A DNA stretch of 64,000 nucleotides from Lactiplantibacillus daowaiensis (GCF_005405085.1 NZ_BJDJ01000006.1:62001-126000), one strand, 5' to 3'. Positions 1-6,587 are shown, numbered from the stretch's first letter. Program-made: numbers and translations. The notes: generated by a model from the letters alone, not told the origin.

Positions 1-133
1 CCTCTACAGAAGATACGAAACTATCGTCTAAGCCAATTGATTGACCACAGTCTTGACAGATTGTTCCATCTTTTAATTCGAAATTTTTTAAGAACTTTAT
101 TTTGTTACCGCAAATTGGACACATTTTAGCCAT
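1..133 (-). CDS. Zinc-ribbon protein, partial (runs off left edge)
   Basis: The start codon is complete and preceded by GGAGGAAT; the 3' part lies beyond the window. The 44 visible residues hold two CxxC knuckles (CPIC and CQDC) about 22 residues apart, like the N-terminus of the next leftward gene, so the two are paralogues. The ribbon resembles DUF4428-type domains. It is probably part of the lysogeny arm, transcribed with the repressor. Its function is unknown. Confidence 0.7.
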   Translation of the reverse strand, partial: MAKMCPICGNKIKFLKNFELKDGTICQDCGQSIGLDDSFVSSVE

Positions 134-160
134 AATAATTCCTCCAAAGTATTAGCGTTA

Positions 161-1054
161 CTAAATCCCCAAAATTTGTTTCTTCTTAGTGTCGAAGTCA
201 TCCTGCGTAATAATGCCATCGTCTAGTAGTTGTTTTAACTCACGTAGATCGTCGGCAGTACTGTTAGAAGTATCACTAGGTGTAGTGGCTTGTGTGGTCG
301 TGCCAGCATTGTTATCAGCGATAATCTTATCCAAGTCGTGTCCAACTTGCATGATGGAACGCTGAACAGCAGCGTATGTAGAGCTGGAAGTGGAGGTATC
401 GGTGCTCAAGAACGTGGCTTCAATATGATAGTTCTCTTTGAAGTAAAGTATCATGGCAACCTTTGATACAGCGCTGTACGATTTGCCGCCAGAGAAGGCG
501 CCTAGTACTGCACCAGTTGGGCCAGCGACTAAGCCGCCAACGATTGAACGACCAACGCCATGCTTCTTTTCGATGGTCGTTGGGTCTTCGATGACATCGT
601 AGCTTTCTAAGTCAGAGTAGGGAAAGTTGAGTGTTCGTTCATTGAATATGTGTTCGGCGGTAGATTTTTTAACTAACACTTGTTGTTTTTTGTCATCGAA
701 ATAAACTTTACCTACATGCCAAGCCTTATCTTCTTTGAATTCGGATAATAGTTGATCATATTTATCGGCATCTTCCGCTCGTTGTTGTTCTTCCTCTTTT
801 TGTGCCTGTTTCTTTTCTAGCTTTTTCTGAGCACGTTCTTGTTCAAAAGTAAATGTTTTATGGTTATTAAAATAGTCAGTAGCTTCTGCAACTGTTACCG
901 TTCCAGAAGATTTTACCTCTGCCATGCTGTGAAAGAGTGATTTAGTTGATAAGCCGACTTCTGTAGCACAGTTGTTGCATATTACACCATCTTTTAAAGT
1001 CGTGATACTATTTATTCCAACTAATAACCTTTTCCCACAAATTGAACATTTCAT
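161..1054 (-). CDS. Zinc-ribbon and SHOCT-domain protein
   Basis: A protein of 297 residues. Residues 1-30 form a zinc ribbon (CSIC and CNNC). Residues about 70-95 are a charged, probably coiled-coil stretch. A glycine-rich segment around 165-190 (GRSIVGGLVAGPTGAVLG) could insert in or lie on a membrane. The last 30 residues match the SHOCT pattern (ELKQLLDDGIITQDDFDTKK), a short oligomerisation motif. It lies 26 bp downstream of the ImmA-like gene and is probably cotranscribed from the prophage state. Such genes often sit in lysogeny arms, but no function is established, and superinfection exclusion would be a guess. Confidence 0.75.
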   Translation of the reverse strand: MKCSICGKRLLVGINSITTLKDGVICNNCATEVGLSTKSLFHSMAEVKSSGTVTVAEATDYFNNHKTFTFEQERAQKKLEKKQAQKEEEQQRAEDADKYDQLLSEFKEDKAWHVGKVYFDDKKQQVLVKKSTAEHIFNERTLNFPYSDLESYDVIEDPTTIEKKHGVGRSIVGGLVAGPTGAVLGAFSGGKSYSAVSKVAMILYFKENYHIEATFLSTDTSTSSSTYAAVQRSIMQVGHDLDKIIADNNAGTTTQATTPSDTSNSTADDLRELKQLLDDGIITQDDFDTKKKQILGI

Positions 1055-1080
1055 AATATAATCCCTCCAAAATAGCTATA

Positions 1081-1521
1081 CTACTTAATAATATATTCCG
1101 CCAAATTTTCATTTAACCCCATTGCTTCAATTAAATCGTACTTAGTCATTTGATCAACATCATCGTCAGTAAATTGCCCAAGCATAATCTGCATAGCGAA
1201 TTCATTGGCATCTCGTTCTGCCCAATTTACCATGCCGCAACCGCTTGAACGCCGGAAAAAGGCAGTAGAAAAGCCGTGATGAAGTATTGCGTGGCCAATT
1301 TCATGAGCCAGTGAATAGCGTTGTAGATTCTCATCTGATCGTGAGTTTAGCGTGATAACATCAATCCGTTTGAAATAGTCCCGTTGAGCAAAATTGACAT
1401 CGCCTAAATCTGCGTACAAGACAATGTATCCACACTTTCTTGCTAATTCATAGGGGTCGCTCGTGTGAAATTTGTCCATCAATTTCTGTGCTTCTTCAAT
1501 TGCATCTTTTTCGAAAGCCAT
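1081..1521 (-). CDS. ImmA/IrrE-type metallopeptidase
   Basis: A protein of 146 residues with the zinc-protease motif HEIGH (His73, Glu74, His77) and the downstream ERDANEFA segment (about 102-109) that supplies the third metal ligand and the family's typical signature. ImmA-like proteases (known from ICEBs1) cleave a partner XRE repressor to induce the element. Here the gene lies 11 bp after the CI-like repressor, the expected partner position, so the pair is probably the lysogeny control module. The cleavage is inferred, not visible in sequence. Confidence 0.9.
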   Translation of the reverse strand: MAFEKDAIEEAQKLMDKFHTSDPYELARKCGYIVLYADLGDVNFAQRDYFKRIDVITLNSRSDENLQRYSLAHEIGHAILHHGFSTAFFRRSSGCGMVNWAERDANEFAMQIMLGQFTDDDVDQMTKYDLIEAMGLNENLAEYIIK

Positions 1522-1532
1522 AAAATCGCCGC

Positions 1533-1952
1533 CTACTCATCATCTCTATATTTTTTAGGAGTAAATTTCTTGCGAGCTTCTATTTGAGCGGCTTGAAGAG
1601 CGGCAACCATAGCGACCCGCATTTTTTCTCGATCTTCATCGGTCATTGGTTCTCCATAGTAATTAACTTCTGCATCGGTGCTAAGTCCTTCAATCATCCG
1701 ATCGACTTCTTTTCCAATATCAGTTTGGTCTTTTTGTGTTAAATCGTAAAAGTGCTTTTTATCAGTGCGGCCCAGCAAATAATCTGTGGATACATCGAAG
1801 TAATCTGCTACCTTGGTTAAATATTTTGAATTAGGCATCGATTTGGCCCATTTAGAAATAGATCCGTTAGATAACTGCAGAGTTCTTTCGAGTTCGGAAA
1901 TGCTTATTTTGTGAGCATTGGCTAAATCCTTTATACGAGAATAAGTATTCAT
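1533..1952 (-). CDS. CI-like XRE-family phage repressor
   Basis: A protein of 139 residues. The N-terminal 65 residues are an XRE helix-turn-helix with the recognition segment NGSISKW. The rest is an acidic and basic tail with no S24 peptidase domain, so it is not self-cleaving. This fits control by the adjacent ImmA-like protease. Its recognition helix is nearly the same as that of the divergent Cro-like protein (shared NGSISKWxKSxP), so both should read the same operators. The start has a GAGGAG ribosome site that lies next to one AGAA-N4-TTCT operator. Confidence 0.9.
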   Translation of the reverse strand: MNTYSRIKDLANAHKISISELERTLQLSNGSISKWAKSMPNSKYLTKVADYFDVSTDYLLGRTDKKHFYDLTQKDQTDIGKEVDRMIEGLSTDAEVNYYGEPMTDEDREKMRVAMVAALQAAQIEARKKFTPKKYRDDE

Positions 1953-1986
1953 GTTTTTTCTCCTCAGAAGTATTTCTATTTATTCG

Positions 1987-2015
1987 TTGACTTAGAACTA
2001 TTTCTGAGTTAACAT
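1987..2015 (+). promoter_or_regulatory. Predicted rightward promoter, distal
   Basis: TTGACT (1987-1992), a 17-bp spacer and TAACAT (2010-2015), with the operator 1994-2005 filling the spacer. If used, transcription would converge on the leftward promoter near 2110, a face-to-face switch. A second candidate lies closer to the cro-like gene. Confidence 0.45.
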
Positions 2016-2076
2016 GTATTTGTGCTTGAGGGAGCATAGCAAATTAGCATATTGACTCACCAAATAGTCCAAGCAA

Positions 2077-2105
2077 TTGGCTTATTTAGTACATCTTCAT
2101 AATAG
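2077..2105 (+). promoter_or_regulatory. Alternative rightward promoter, proximal
   Basis: TTGGCT (2077-2082), 17 bp, then TAATAG (2100-2105). The -10 touches the operator at 2104-2115. It is an alternative to the distal promoter, and sequence alone does not choose between them. Confidence 0.4.
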
Positions 2106-2127
2106 AACCTTTTCTATTTAGAGTCAA
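2099..2127 (-). promoter_or_regulatory. Predicted leftward promoter for the repressor operon
   Basis: On the minus strand the -35 TTGACT (2127-2122) and -10 TATTAT (2104-2099) are 17 bp apart. The operator at 2104-2115 lies in the spacer and would allow repression or autoregulation. This gives a leader of roughly 140 nt before the repressor start. Confidence 0.6.
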
Positions 2128-2175
2128 TATAATTAATTGGTTTTCTTAGAAATAATTCTGAAAGGAGACAATAAT

Positions 2176-2373
2176 ATGACAGTCTATTCAGCAATCAAGG
2201 GTATTGCTATTGATCAGGATTTGAGTATTTACAAAATAGAACATGACTTGAATTTTACGAATGGTTCTATTTCTAAGTGGGATAAATCAATTCCAAGAGT
2301 TGATCGTTTGCAAATGGTTGCTAACTATTTGGGTGTGACTATGACATTTATTTTAGACAAAGCGAAGGAATAA
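2176..2373 (+). CDS. Cro-like XRE-family regulator
   Basis: A protein of 65 residues that is almost entirely one helix-turn-helix domain, with NGSISKWDKSIP as recognition segment. It is the likely lytic antagonist of the CI-like repressor. I start it at ATG 2176 because AAAGGAGA lies just upstream; an in-frame start at 2137 would place coding sequence across an operator. The C-terminal 18 residues are nearly duplicated as an orphan fragment at 4488-4547. Confidence 0.85.
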   Translation: MTVYSAIKGIAIDQDLSIYKIEHDLNFTNGSISKWDKSIPRVDRLQMVANYLGVTMTFILDKAKE

Positions 2374-2399
2374 TCAGCTAGAGAAAAGCAGGTGATTCA

Positions 2400-2495
2400 A
2401 TGGACAATCTAATTATGACAATCAACTTGATTATTTTAATTCTGAATATTGGCGTTCTCATTAACCTCATTCGGTATAGCCGGAATCTTAAATGA
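2400..2495 (+). CDS. Small hydrophobic peptide, 31 residues
   Basis: A short reading frame with an AGGTG-type ribosome site. Residues 5-22 are a run of Leu, Ile, Val and Asn that would form one membrane helix, followed by a basic tail (RYSRNLK). Tiny single-helix proteins are common in phage early operons, but no function is known. It could be spurious. Confidence 0.4.
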   Translation: MDNLIMTINLIILILNIGVLINLIRYSRNLK

Positions 2496-2564
2496 CACTT
2501 GTTTGTGAAAATGATTAATGAAATTGAATGAATTGGTTGTGAAAGTTGTAAGGAGGAATAAGAG

Positions 2565-2714
2565 ATGAAAAAGTCACCTGATCTACGTGATTGGACCAAG
2601 ATAGTTGTTGAAACCGTAGAAAAACACCCTAAAACGATTGCCGTAATCACCGCAAATGATTTTGATATGGCAGAGGGTTATAGAGTGAGATTAACGCCTA
2701 AATATGATGATTAA
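2565..2714 (+). CDS. Small phage early protein, 49 residues
   Basis: A strong AAGGAGG ribosome site precedes ATG 2565. The product is soluble and mixed in charge (ends LTPKYDD) with no recognisable domain. Its stop overlaps the end of the convergent DUF2188 gene by 4 bp. It is part of the rightward early operon. Function unknown. Confidence 0.55.
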   Translation: MKKSPDLRDWTKIVVETVEKHPKTIAVITANDFDMAEGYRVRLTPKYDD

Positions 2715-2938
2715 TCTTTATCCTTTGGTGGAAAAGGATCGTTACCGTAGCTATTTTTTAAATTAATTTGACCATTCTTCTTTTGACCAATTAATTCAGA
2801 ATGCTGGTTCTTCGCGACTTGTTTACCGAAATCTACTGCATCAGATTTTTTGGTGAAGACTTTAGTAGCTTTGGAATTGCCAGCACCTTTTACGGCCCAA
2901 CCATCACCATGAGGACTAACCCATTGATTTTTACCCAT
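2711..2938 (-). CDS. DUF2188 family protein, reverse-strand single gene
   Basis: A protein of 75 residues matching the small DUF2188 pattern: an N-terminal WVSPHGDGWAVKGAG strand segment, then a helix (KKSDAVDFGKQVAKNQ), then a basic strand. The role of the family is unknown. The gene runs against the early operon and has its own promoter and leader, shared with two other reverse genes in this arm. This suggests expression during lysogeny, in the manner of a moron. Confidence 0.8.
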   Translation of the reverse strand: MGKNQWVSPHGDGWAVKGAGNSKATKVFTKKSDAVDFGKQVAKNQHSELIGQKKNGQINLKNSYGNDPFPPKDKD

Positions 2939-2978
2939 TAATAATTCACCTCGATTGTATTGGAATAACTAAATTATA
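2939..2978 (-). promoter_or_regulatory. Shared leader element, copy A
   Basis: On the minus strand TATAAT (2978-2973) is followed at once by TTAGTTATTCCAA and then AATCGAGGTGAA, the ribosome site. The same order recurs ahead of the reverse genes at 4452 and 5283. No good -35 is seen, so an activator or extended contacts may be needed. Confidence 0.6.
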
Positions 2979-3011
2979 CATCTACTGAAAAATTACTAAG
3001 GAGTGACTTAA

Positions 3012-3815
3012 ATGAACGAATTGCAACAGGTTAAGTATAACGGTGATTTGATTTTAACCACTGAACAATTGGCAATATTTTATGAAACATCTGCCCAACA
3101 AATTCAACAAAATTTTCTCAATAACAAAGATAAATTTGTTGCAGGTACACATTACTATCATTTAAAAGGGTCTGAATTAAAGCAATTCAAGAACTACTTC
3201 GAAAATTTCGACCTAGTTGGTAAACGCGCACCGTCACTATATCTCTGGACTAAACAAGGTGCGGCACGTCATTCAAAGATGCTTGGAACCGACAAAGCAT
3301 GGGATATGTTCGATGAACTTGAAGAAAACTACTTCAATCCCAAGCCACAAGTTGACCTGTCTCAGCTGTCACCAGAGTTACAAGCATTAAATGGTTTGAT
3401 TGGGCAAATGAATAAGCAAGCAATATCTCAACGCCAGCTAGAAAGTAAAGTCAATCATCAGAATCATAAACTAGATGGGCTGAGCGACATCATTAGTACT
3501 TCTACAGTGGATTGGCGTAATGATACTACCCATCTAATTAACGCGATGGCGGTTGTTGAAGGAAACGCACCGGAAGCACATCGAGGTATCCGCAATGACA
3601 TTTATGACGAAGTTGATCGTCGCGGTGGTGTGTCACTGAAAACACGGTTGACTAATTTGCGTCGCAGAATGGCCGATGAAGGTGTATCACTAAGCCGGCG
3701 TAAACGTACGACCAAAATTGATGTGATTGCTCAAGATAAAAAGCTGATTGAAATCTTTACGGCAATTGTTAAAGAGTACGCCATCCGTTATGACATTTGG
3801 AATGAGGAATATTAA
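3012..3815 (+). CDS. Phage antirepressor (ORF6N and ORF6C domains)
   Basis: A protein of 267 residues with an AAGGAGTGA ribosome site. Residues about 8-100 fit the ORF6N DNA-binding domain (QQVKYNGDLILTTEQLAIFY, later LYLWTKQGAARHSKMLG). Residues about 150-260 fit ORF6C (TSTVDWRN, GGVSLKTRLTNLRRRM). A helical linker with Gln-rich turns joins them. Antirepressors of this type interfere with CI-like repressors or regulate early genes. It is placed just after cro, as usual. Confidence 0.88.
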   Translation: MNELQQVKYNGDLILTTEQLAIFYETSAQQIQQNFLNNKDKFVAGTHYYHLKGSELKQFKNYFENFDLVGKRAPSLYLWTKQGAARHSKMLGTDKAWDMFDELEENYFNPKPQVDLSQLSPELQALNGLIGQMNKQAISQRQLESKVNHQNHKLDGLSDIISTSTVDWRNDTTHLINAMAVVEGNAPEAHRGIRNDIYDEVDRRGGVSLKTRLTNLRRRMADEGVSLSRRKRTTKIDVIAQDKKLIEIFTAIVKEYAIRYDIWNEEY

Positions 3816-3859
3816 GACAATTACTTGGATATGAAATTGTACCGATGATTGAGAGATAG
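3806..3859 (+). pseudogene. Orphan C-terminal tail of a small early gene
   Basis: An open stretch without a start codon that ends in YEIVPMIER. The same tail (VVPMIEK) ends another startless frame at 4768-4875. The two look like leftover 3' ends of one small phage gene at mosaic junctions. Confidence 0.35.
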
Positions 3860-3868
3860 GAGGGAAAA

Positions 3869-4060
3869 ATGAAAGAGTTTGGAGTTGTATTGATTGACGA
3901 AGCAAAGTTTAAGAAATATGACTGCCATTTTGTGGCAACTACGCCAGCCAGTTTATTTGAACTTGTTTTTGAACATGTATCGAAAGTATTAAAAGAGTGC
4001 CCAGATAATAAAGATAAAATTTATCTTTTGTATCAAGGCACATTGATGAAGATAGCTTAA
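3869..4060 (+). CDS. Small phage protein, 63 residues
   Basis: TAGGAGGG precedes the ATG. The product is a compact alpha/beta-like small protein (N-terminal strand FGVVLID, central helix SLFELVFEHVSKVLKEC, C-terminal strand IYLLYQGTLMKIA). No family is recognised. It overlaps the end of the convergent DUF2513 gene by 4 bp. Confidence 0.6.
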   Translation: MKEFGVVLIDEAKFKKYDCHFVATTPASLFELVFEHVSKVLKECPDNKDKIYLLYQGTLMKIA

Positions 4061-4452
4061 AGCGGTAAACCTGTTTTCTTTTTAATAATTCCCAACAAGA
4101 TGGTTTCGGCAACTTTTCCGGCAGTCGAAAGTGATGCTGATTTAAGATCGCTTAATACAGATTTTGTTTTACGCCATACTTTATCATCTCGAATTGTATC
4201 CAGATAAGTATGTCCAGCCCATGTTAGGGAGTTAATTGCATTAATTGAAACTTGATTGCCTTTAACGATGGCCCCACCATCGAGAAAGCCAGCTTCGTTT
4301 AGTTTAGCAACGCAGTAAATTATTTCATCATCAGTCCATTTCGAAAATGATGTGTCTTTGAAAAGTGAATCTGTATATTGTGGCTGTCCCATTTGAACAT
4401 TTGTTTCAGTCCAAATTAGAATGGCTCTTACACAATCGTGATTTAGTTCCAT
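4057..4452 (-). CDS. DUF2513 family protein, reverse-strand single gene
   Basis: A protein of 131 residues starting MELNHDC. It has the DUF2513 layout: an N-terminal helix pair with DCVRAIL, a winged-helix-like middle (DDEIIYCVAKLNEAGFLDG), and the conserved SLTWAGHTYLDTIRDDKVW near residue 90. The start at ATG 4452 fits GAGGTGA better than the in-frame GTG at 4461. The gene is reverse to its neighbours and carries the shared leader. DUF2513 proteins are frequent in prophages; the function is unknown. Confidence 0.82.
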   Translation of the reverse strand: MELNHDCVRAILIWTETNVQMGQPQYTDSLFKDTSFSKWTDDEIIYCVAKLNEAGFLDGGAIVKGNQVSINAINSLTWAGHTYLDTIRDDKVWRKTKSVLSDLKSASLSTAGKVAETILLGIIKKKTGLPL

Positions 4453-4488
4453 GATTTTCACCTCGATTTGTTGGAATAACTAATTATA
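4453..4488 (-). promoter_or_regulatory. Shared leader element, copy B
   Basis: On the minus strand TATAAT (4488-4483), TTAGTTATTCCAA and AATCGAGGTGAA stand in the same order as in copies A and C. Here a -35-like TTGTCA stands 18 bp upstream, inside the cro-like remnant. Confidence 0.65.
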
Positions 4489-4547
4489 TTGCAAACTATT
4501 TGGGCATGACAATGTCATTTATTTTGGATAAATCAAAGGAGGTATAA
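4488..4547 (+). pseudogene. Remnant of a second cro-like gene (3' end only)
   Basis: Twenty codons read IANYLGMTMSFILDKSKEV then stop. They match the C-terminus of the Cro-like protein (VANYLGVTMTFILDKAKE) almost residue for residue, but the helix-turn-helix part is missing. The reverse DUF2513 gene with its leader has replaced the 5' part. Confidence 0.75.
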
Positions 4548-4550
4548 AAG

Positions 4551-4697
4551 GTGTTTCATCACTATTTAACTAAATATCGCGACGGAAATAATCAGTTCAT
4601 TATTGAGTCATGGATTCAGCTAGATCTGTTTCGATGGTGCTTTATCTTATGGGACAGGAAAATGATTCTAAAACAGCCATCCGAAGACGGCCACTAA
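4551..4697 (+). CDS. Small phage protein, 48 residues, GTG start
   Basis: The GTG start is 8 bp after AAAGGAGG. The product (MFHHYLTKYRDGNNQF at its start) is aromatic-rich with a central WIQLDLFRWCFILW segment that could touch a membrane. It resembles short unnamed proteins common in lactobacillus phage early regions; no function is known. Confidence 0.5.
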   Translation: MFHHYLTKYRDGNNQFIIESWIQLDLFRWCFILWDRKMILKQPSEDGH

Positions 4698-4767
4698 TCG
4701 AATTATTTGCCTTTACTCCAGACATTACCTGATTTAGATTCGGTTTTGCCTTTACTTGTGCATTCTG

Positions 4768-4875
4768 GTGGCCGCACAGATATTAAGCCATAAACTAAAT
4801 GGACACAAAGGGCCATATCTTCATTTATATGAACTACTTGAGAGCTGTGGCGTTGTACCGATGATTGAGAAGTGA
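4768..4875 (+). pseudogene. Probable decayed small early gene
   Basis: An open frame without a ribosome site reads VAAQILSHKLNGHKG and ends VVPMIEK. Its tail matches the orphan at 3806-3859. It is either a remnant or a gene with an unusual start. Confidence 0.3.
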
Positions 4876-4906
4876 AGAAATTAATTTTATGTAAGGTGGT
4901 GTTGAC

Positions 4907-5077
4907 ATGAAGGAGAACAAAAAAGAGAAGCACGCCCAAATATTTATGAATGGGAAATACTTCTCAAATATCACTGTTGTTAACAGGAACAATGAGCCAG
5001 TTGCAATTATTACGTCCACGGAATTAATTACTAAAAGTGGCTTCAAAGTGCTGTTCAACGCAGGTGAGGATGATTAA
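4907..5077 (+). CDS. Small phage protein, 56 residues
   Basis: AAGGTGG lies upstream of ATG 4907. The product has a basic N-terminus (MKENKKEKHAQ), then beta-like segments (YFSNITVVN, PVAIITS) and an acidic end. No family is recognised. Its last codons overlap the end of the convergent gene at 5074. Confidence 0.5.
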   Translation: MKENKKEKHAQIFMNGKYFSNITVVNRNNEPVAIITSTELITKSGFKVLFNAGEDD

Positions 5078-5283
5078 CCAAGATTATTATTGACGGTACT
5101 ATCTGGTTTCGACACCGTAGTATCCAAACCATTTATTCTTCTTATCTCATAATTAGGATACTTTCCCTTTTTAATTTGGGACACAAATTGATTTCGGGAC
5201 ATATCTTTACCAGTGTGATTGTCATGGAACTTAAGATTTCTACCGGTTTTATCTTGATCGGTTACTGTAATTCTTTTAGGCAT
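5074..5283 (-). CDS. Small DUF3892-like protein, reverse-strand single gene
   Basis: A protein of 69 residues starting MPKRITVTD. It has a strand-rich N-terminus with KRITVTDQD, a middle helix (SRNQFVSQIKKGKYPNYEI) and a Pro/Asn-rich end (TVSKPDSTVNNNLG). The layout recalls DUF3892 small proteins; the assignment is by memory of the pattern and is tentative. It is the third reverse gene with the shared leader. Start chosen at ATG 5283, six bases after GAGGTGA. Confidence 0.65.
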   Translation of the reverse strand: MPKRITVTDQDKTGRNLKFHDNHTGKDMSRNQFVSQIKKGKYPNYEIRRINGLDTTVSKPDSTVNNNLG

Positions 5284-5321
5284 TAATTTCACCTCGATTA
5301 TTTTGAATTAGCTAAATTATA
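5284..5321 (-). promoter_or_regulatory. Shared leader element, copy C
   Basis: On the minus strand TATAAT (5321-5316), then TTAGCTAATTCAA, then AATCGAGGTGAA. It is slightly diverged from copies A and B in the middle block, as expected for an older copy. Confidence 0.6.
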
Positions 5322-5355
5322 TAACAATAAATACCTTACGAAAGGAGTTGGTTAC

Positions 5356-5679
5356 ATGAGACAAGTTCTTGAAGTAACGGTACCTGTGCAGATTCCTGAT
5401 GGTATGAAGTTAGTCCCAGACGATAGCCATGGTTATGATGGCGAATCGCTAACTGGTCGGACATGGACAGCTAAAGATTTGCGCTTGTGGTGTGGTAATA
5501 AATCATGGCCGTGGCTAGTGGATAACATCTTAGAAAACCCCCGGTATAGCCGTGAGATTGGCTCAATGGAACAGCAGGGGCAATTAGTCCATCGGGGTAT
5601 CAAAGGAAGCCCATGGCGATTTAAGGCTAGTGTGATGGCCGCTTTCTTAGACCGGCACTGGGAAGAATTACCATGGTAA
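5356..5679 (+). CDS. DUF771 family phage protein
   Basis: A protein of 107 residues after GAAAGGAG. It has the DUF771 signature: a short strand (VTVPVQIPDGMKLV), then TGRTWTAKDLRLWCGNKSW, then a C-terminal GSPWRFKASVMAAFLDRHW, which looks like a winged-helix DNA-binding fold. The family is found in Firmicutes phages beside early regulators and may act like an excisionase-type helper (inference). Confidence 0.8.
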   Translation: MRQVLEVTVPVQIPDGMKLVPDDSHGYDGESLTGRTWTAKDLRLWCGNKSWPWLVDNILENPRYSREIGSMEQQGQLVHRGIKGSPWRFKASVMAAFLDRHWEELPW

Positions 5680-5702
5680 AAAATAAACAGGGAGGTTTCA
5701 CC

Positions 5703-5903
5703 ATGCAAAATGATAAGTTACGAGATGACCTTGAGACACTTTTGGCCTACAACGATTTCCAACTTAATCCTAATCTAACGTATCGACTTGATAATGGCTC
5801 ACTTAAGCAATGTACGGTCAAAGATGTACAGCAGTTTAATTATGAGTTGCTGGCAAGCATCGCCGACGAACTTGGTATGAGTGACTTGTATCTAAATAAT
5901 TAG
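5703..5903 (+). CDS. Phage early protein, 66 residues
   Basis: GGGAGG precedes ATG 5703; an earlier in-frame start at 5673 would overlap the previous gene and is less likely. The product is acidic and helical (DKLRDDLETLLAYNDF, ELLASIADELGMSDLY) without a recognised domain. It lies in the early operon ahead of the replication genes. Confidence 0.6.
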   Translation: MQNDKLRDDLETLLAYNDFQLNPNLTYRLDNGSLKQCTVKDVQQFNYELLASIADELGMSDLYLNN

Positions 5904-5917
5904 GAGGTATATGTGCT

Positions 5918-6058
5918 ATGAGTATTAATTTAGTGCCATTGATGATTGTCGGGTTACTGGCGACCATAATTCGCGCTGACCATTACGGTTGGGACGATGT
6001 GCACGACCATTTTGAAAAACTATTTGAGGAGGATATGACGGACTATGAATCAAAGTAA
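5918..6058 (+). CDS. Small protein with N-terminal hydrophobic segment, 46 residues
   Basis: TAGGAGG precedes the start. Residues 4-19 (NLVPLMIVGLLATIIR) form one hydrophobic helix; the rest is acidic with several His and Trp. Its stop overlaps the next gene by 14 bp, which suggests translational coupling. Function unknown. Confidence 0.55.
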   Translation: MSINLVPLMIVGLLATIIRADHYGWDDVHDHFEKLFEEDMTDYESK

Positions 6059-6587
6059 GACGCAAAAGCTTTTTTATCTCTATGCGAATAGAAAAATCAA
6101 GGTGGGACATGATGGCTATATTGAGCTTAATGCCATTCTTGACGATGATTATCGAATGAAACGTGGTCAAGAAATCTTTGCCACTATCTTCTTTCTAGGC
6201 GTTAAGAGTCACCGTTATGTTAACCGTGCAAAGTGGAAAAACATTCCGCCAATGCTCCGTTTTAAAGCGATGGAAGAAGATTTAACGATGGTTGAAGGCT
6301 TTACACCACGACAAATCATGACTATCTTTCCGATTGACAAAGTTTATGACAAGACTGGTGAAGTCAAAGATTACTTTTCCACGATGGATATGATTAAGCA
6401 ACATGGACTTGATACGCCGATTCATGATGTGTTTGAATTTCTCATTAACTATATGAATAAAGACATTCGTATTTTCTGTGTTGATATGATTACCGCGTTG
6501 AGTGATCTTAAGCGTGAACAAGGTGGAACAGGAGTGCTAGAGGACCTTTTAGTTCAAGGAGATGGCTATCAAAATGGCGAGAAATGA
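6045..6587 (+). CDS. Conserved phage protein of unknown function, 180 residues
   Basis: A soluble protein with ribosome site GAGGAGG inside the previous gene. It starts MNQSKTQKLFYLYANRK and has a central helical part (TPRQIMTIFPIDKVYD) and a C-terminal tail rich in Gly. I do not recognise a family. The position between small early genes and the DnaD-type initiator suggests a role in replication or recombination, but nothing in the sequence shows it. Confidence 0.6.
   Translation: MNQSKTQKLFYLYANRKIKVGHDGYIELNAILDDDYRMKRGQEIFATIFFLGVKSHRYVNRAKWKNIPPMLRFKAMEEDLTMVEGFTPRQIMTIFPIDKVYDKTGEVKDYFSTMDMIKQHGLDTPIHDVFEFLINYMNKDIRIFCVDMITALSDLKREQGGTGVLEDLLVQGDGYQNGEK

Larger units (their letters stand above)
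1966..2159. promoter_or_regulatory. Phage genetic switch with four AGAA-N4-TTCT operators
   Basis: Four copies of a 12-bp dyad AGAA-N4-TTCT lie between the repressor and cro-like genes, at 1966-1977, 1994-2005, 2104-2115 and 2148-2159. Centres are 28, 110 and 44 bp apart. The outer two flank the ribosome sites of the two divergent genes, and the inner two fall inside predicted promoter spacers. The dyads are seen directly; their binding by the two homologous regulators is inferred. Confidence 0.8.

Noticed and set aside
2378-2650. 90-codon leftward frame opposite small early genes
   Set aside because: It covers two rightward small frames with better ribosome sites, and its own start has none.
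4703-5058. Leftward frames of 78 and 74 codons in the small-gene region
   Set aside because: No ribosome sites; they lie opposite a rightward gene with a good start and lack the shared leader of the real reverse genes.
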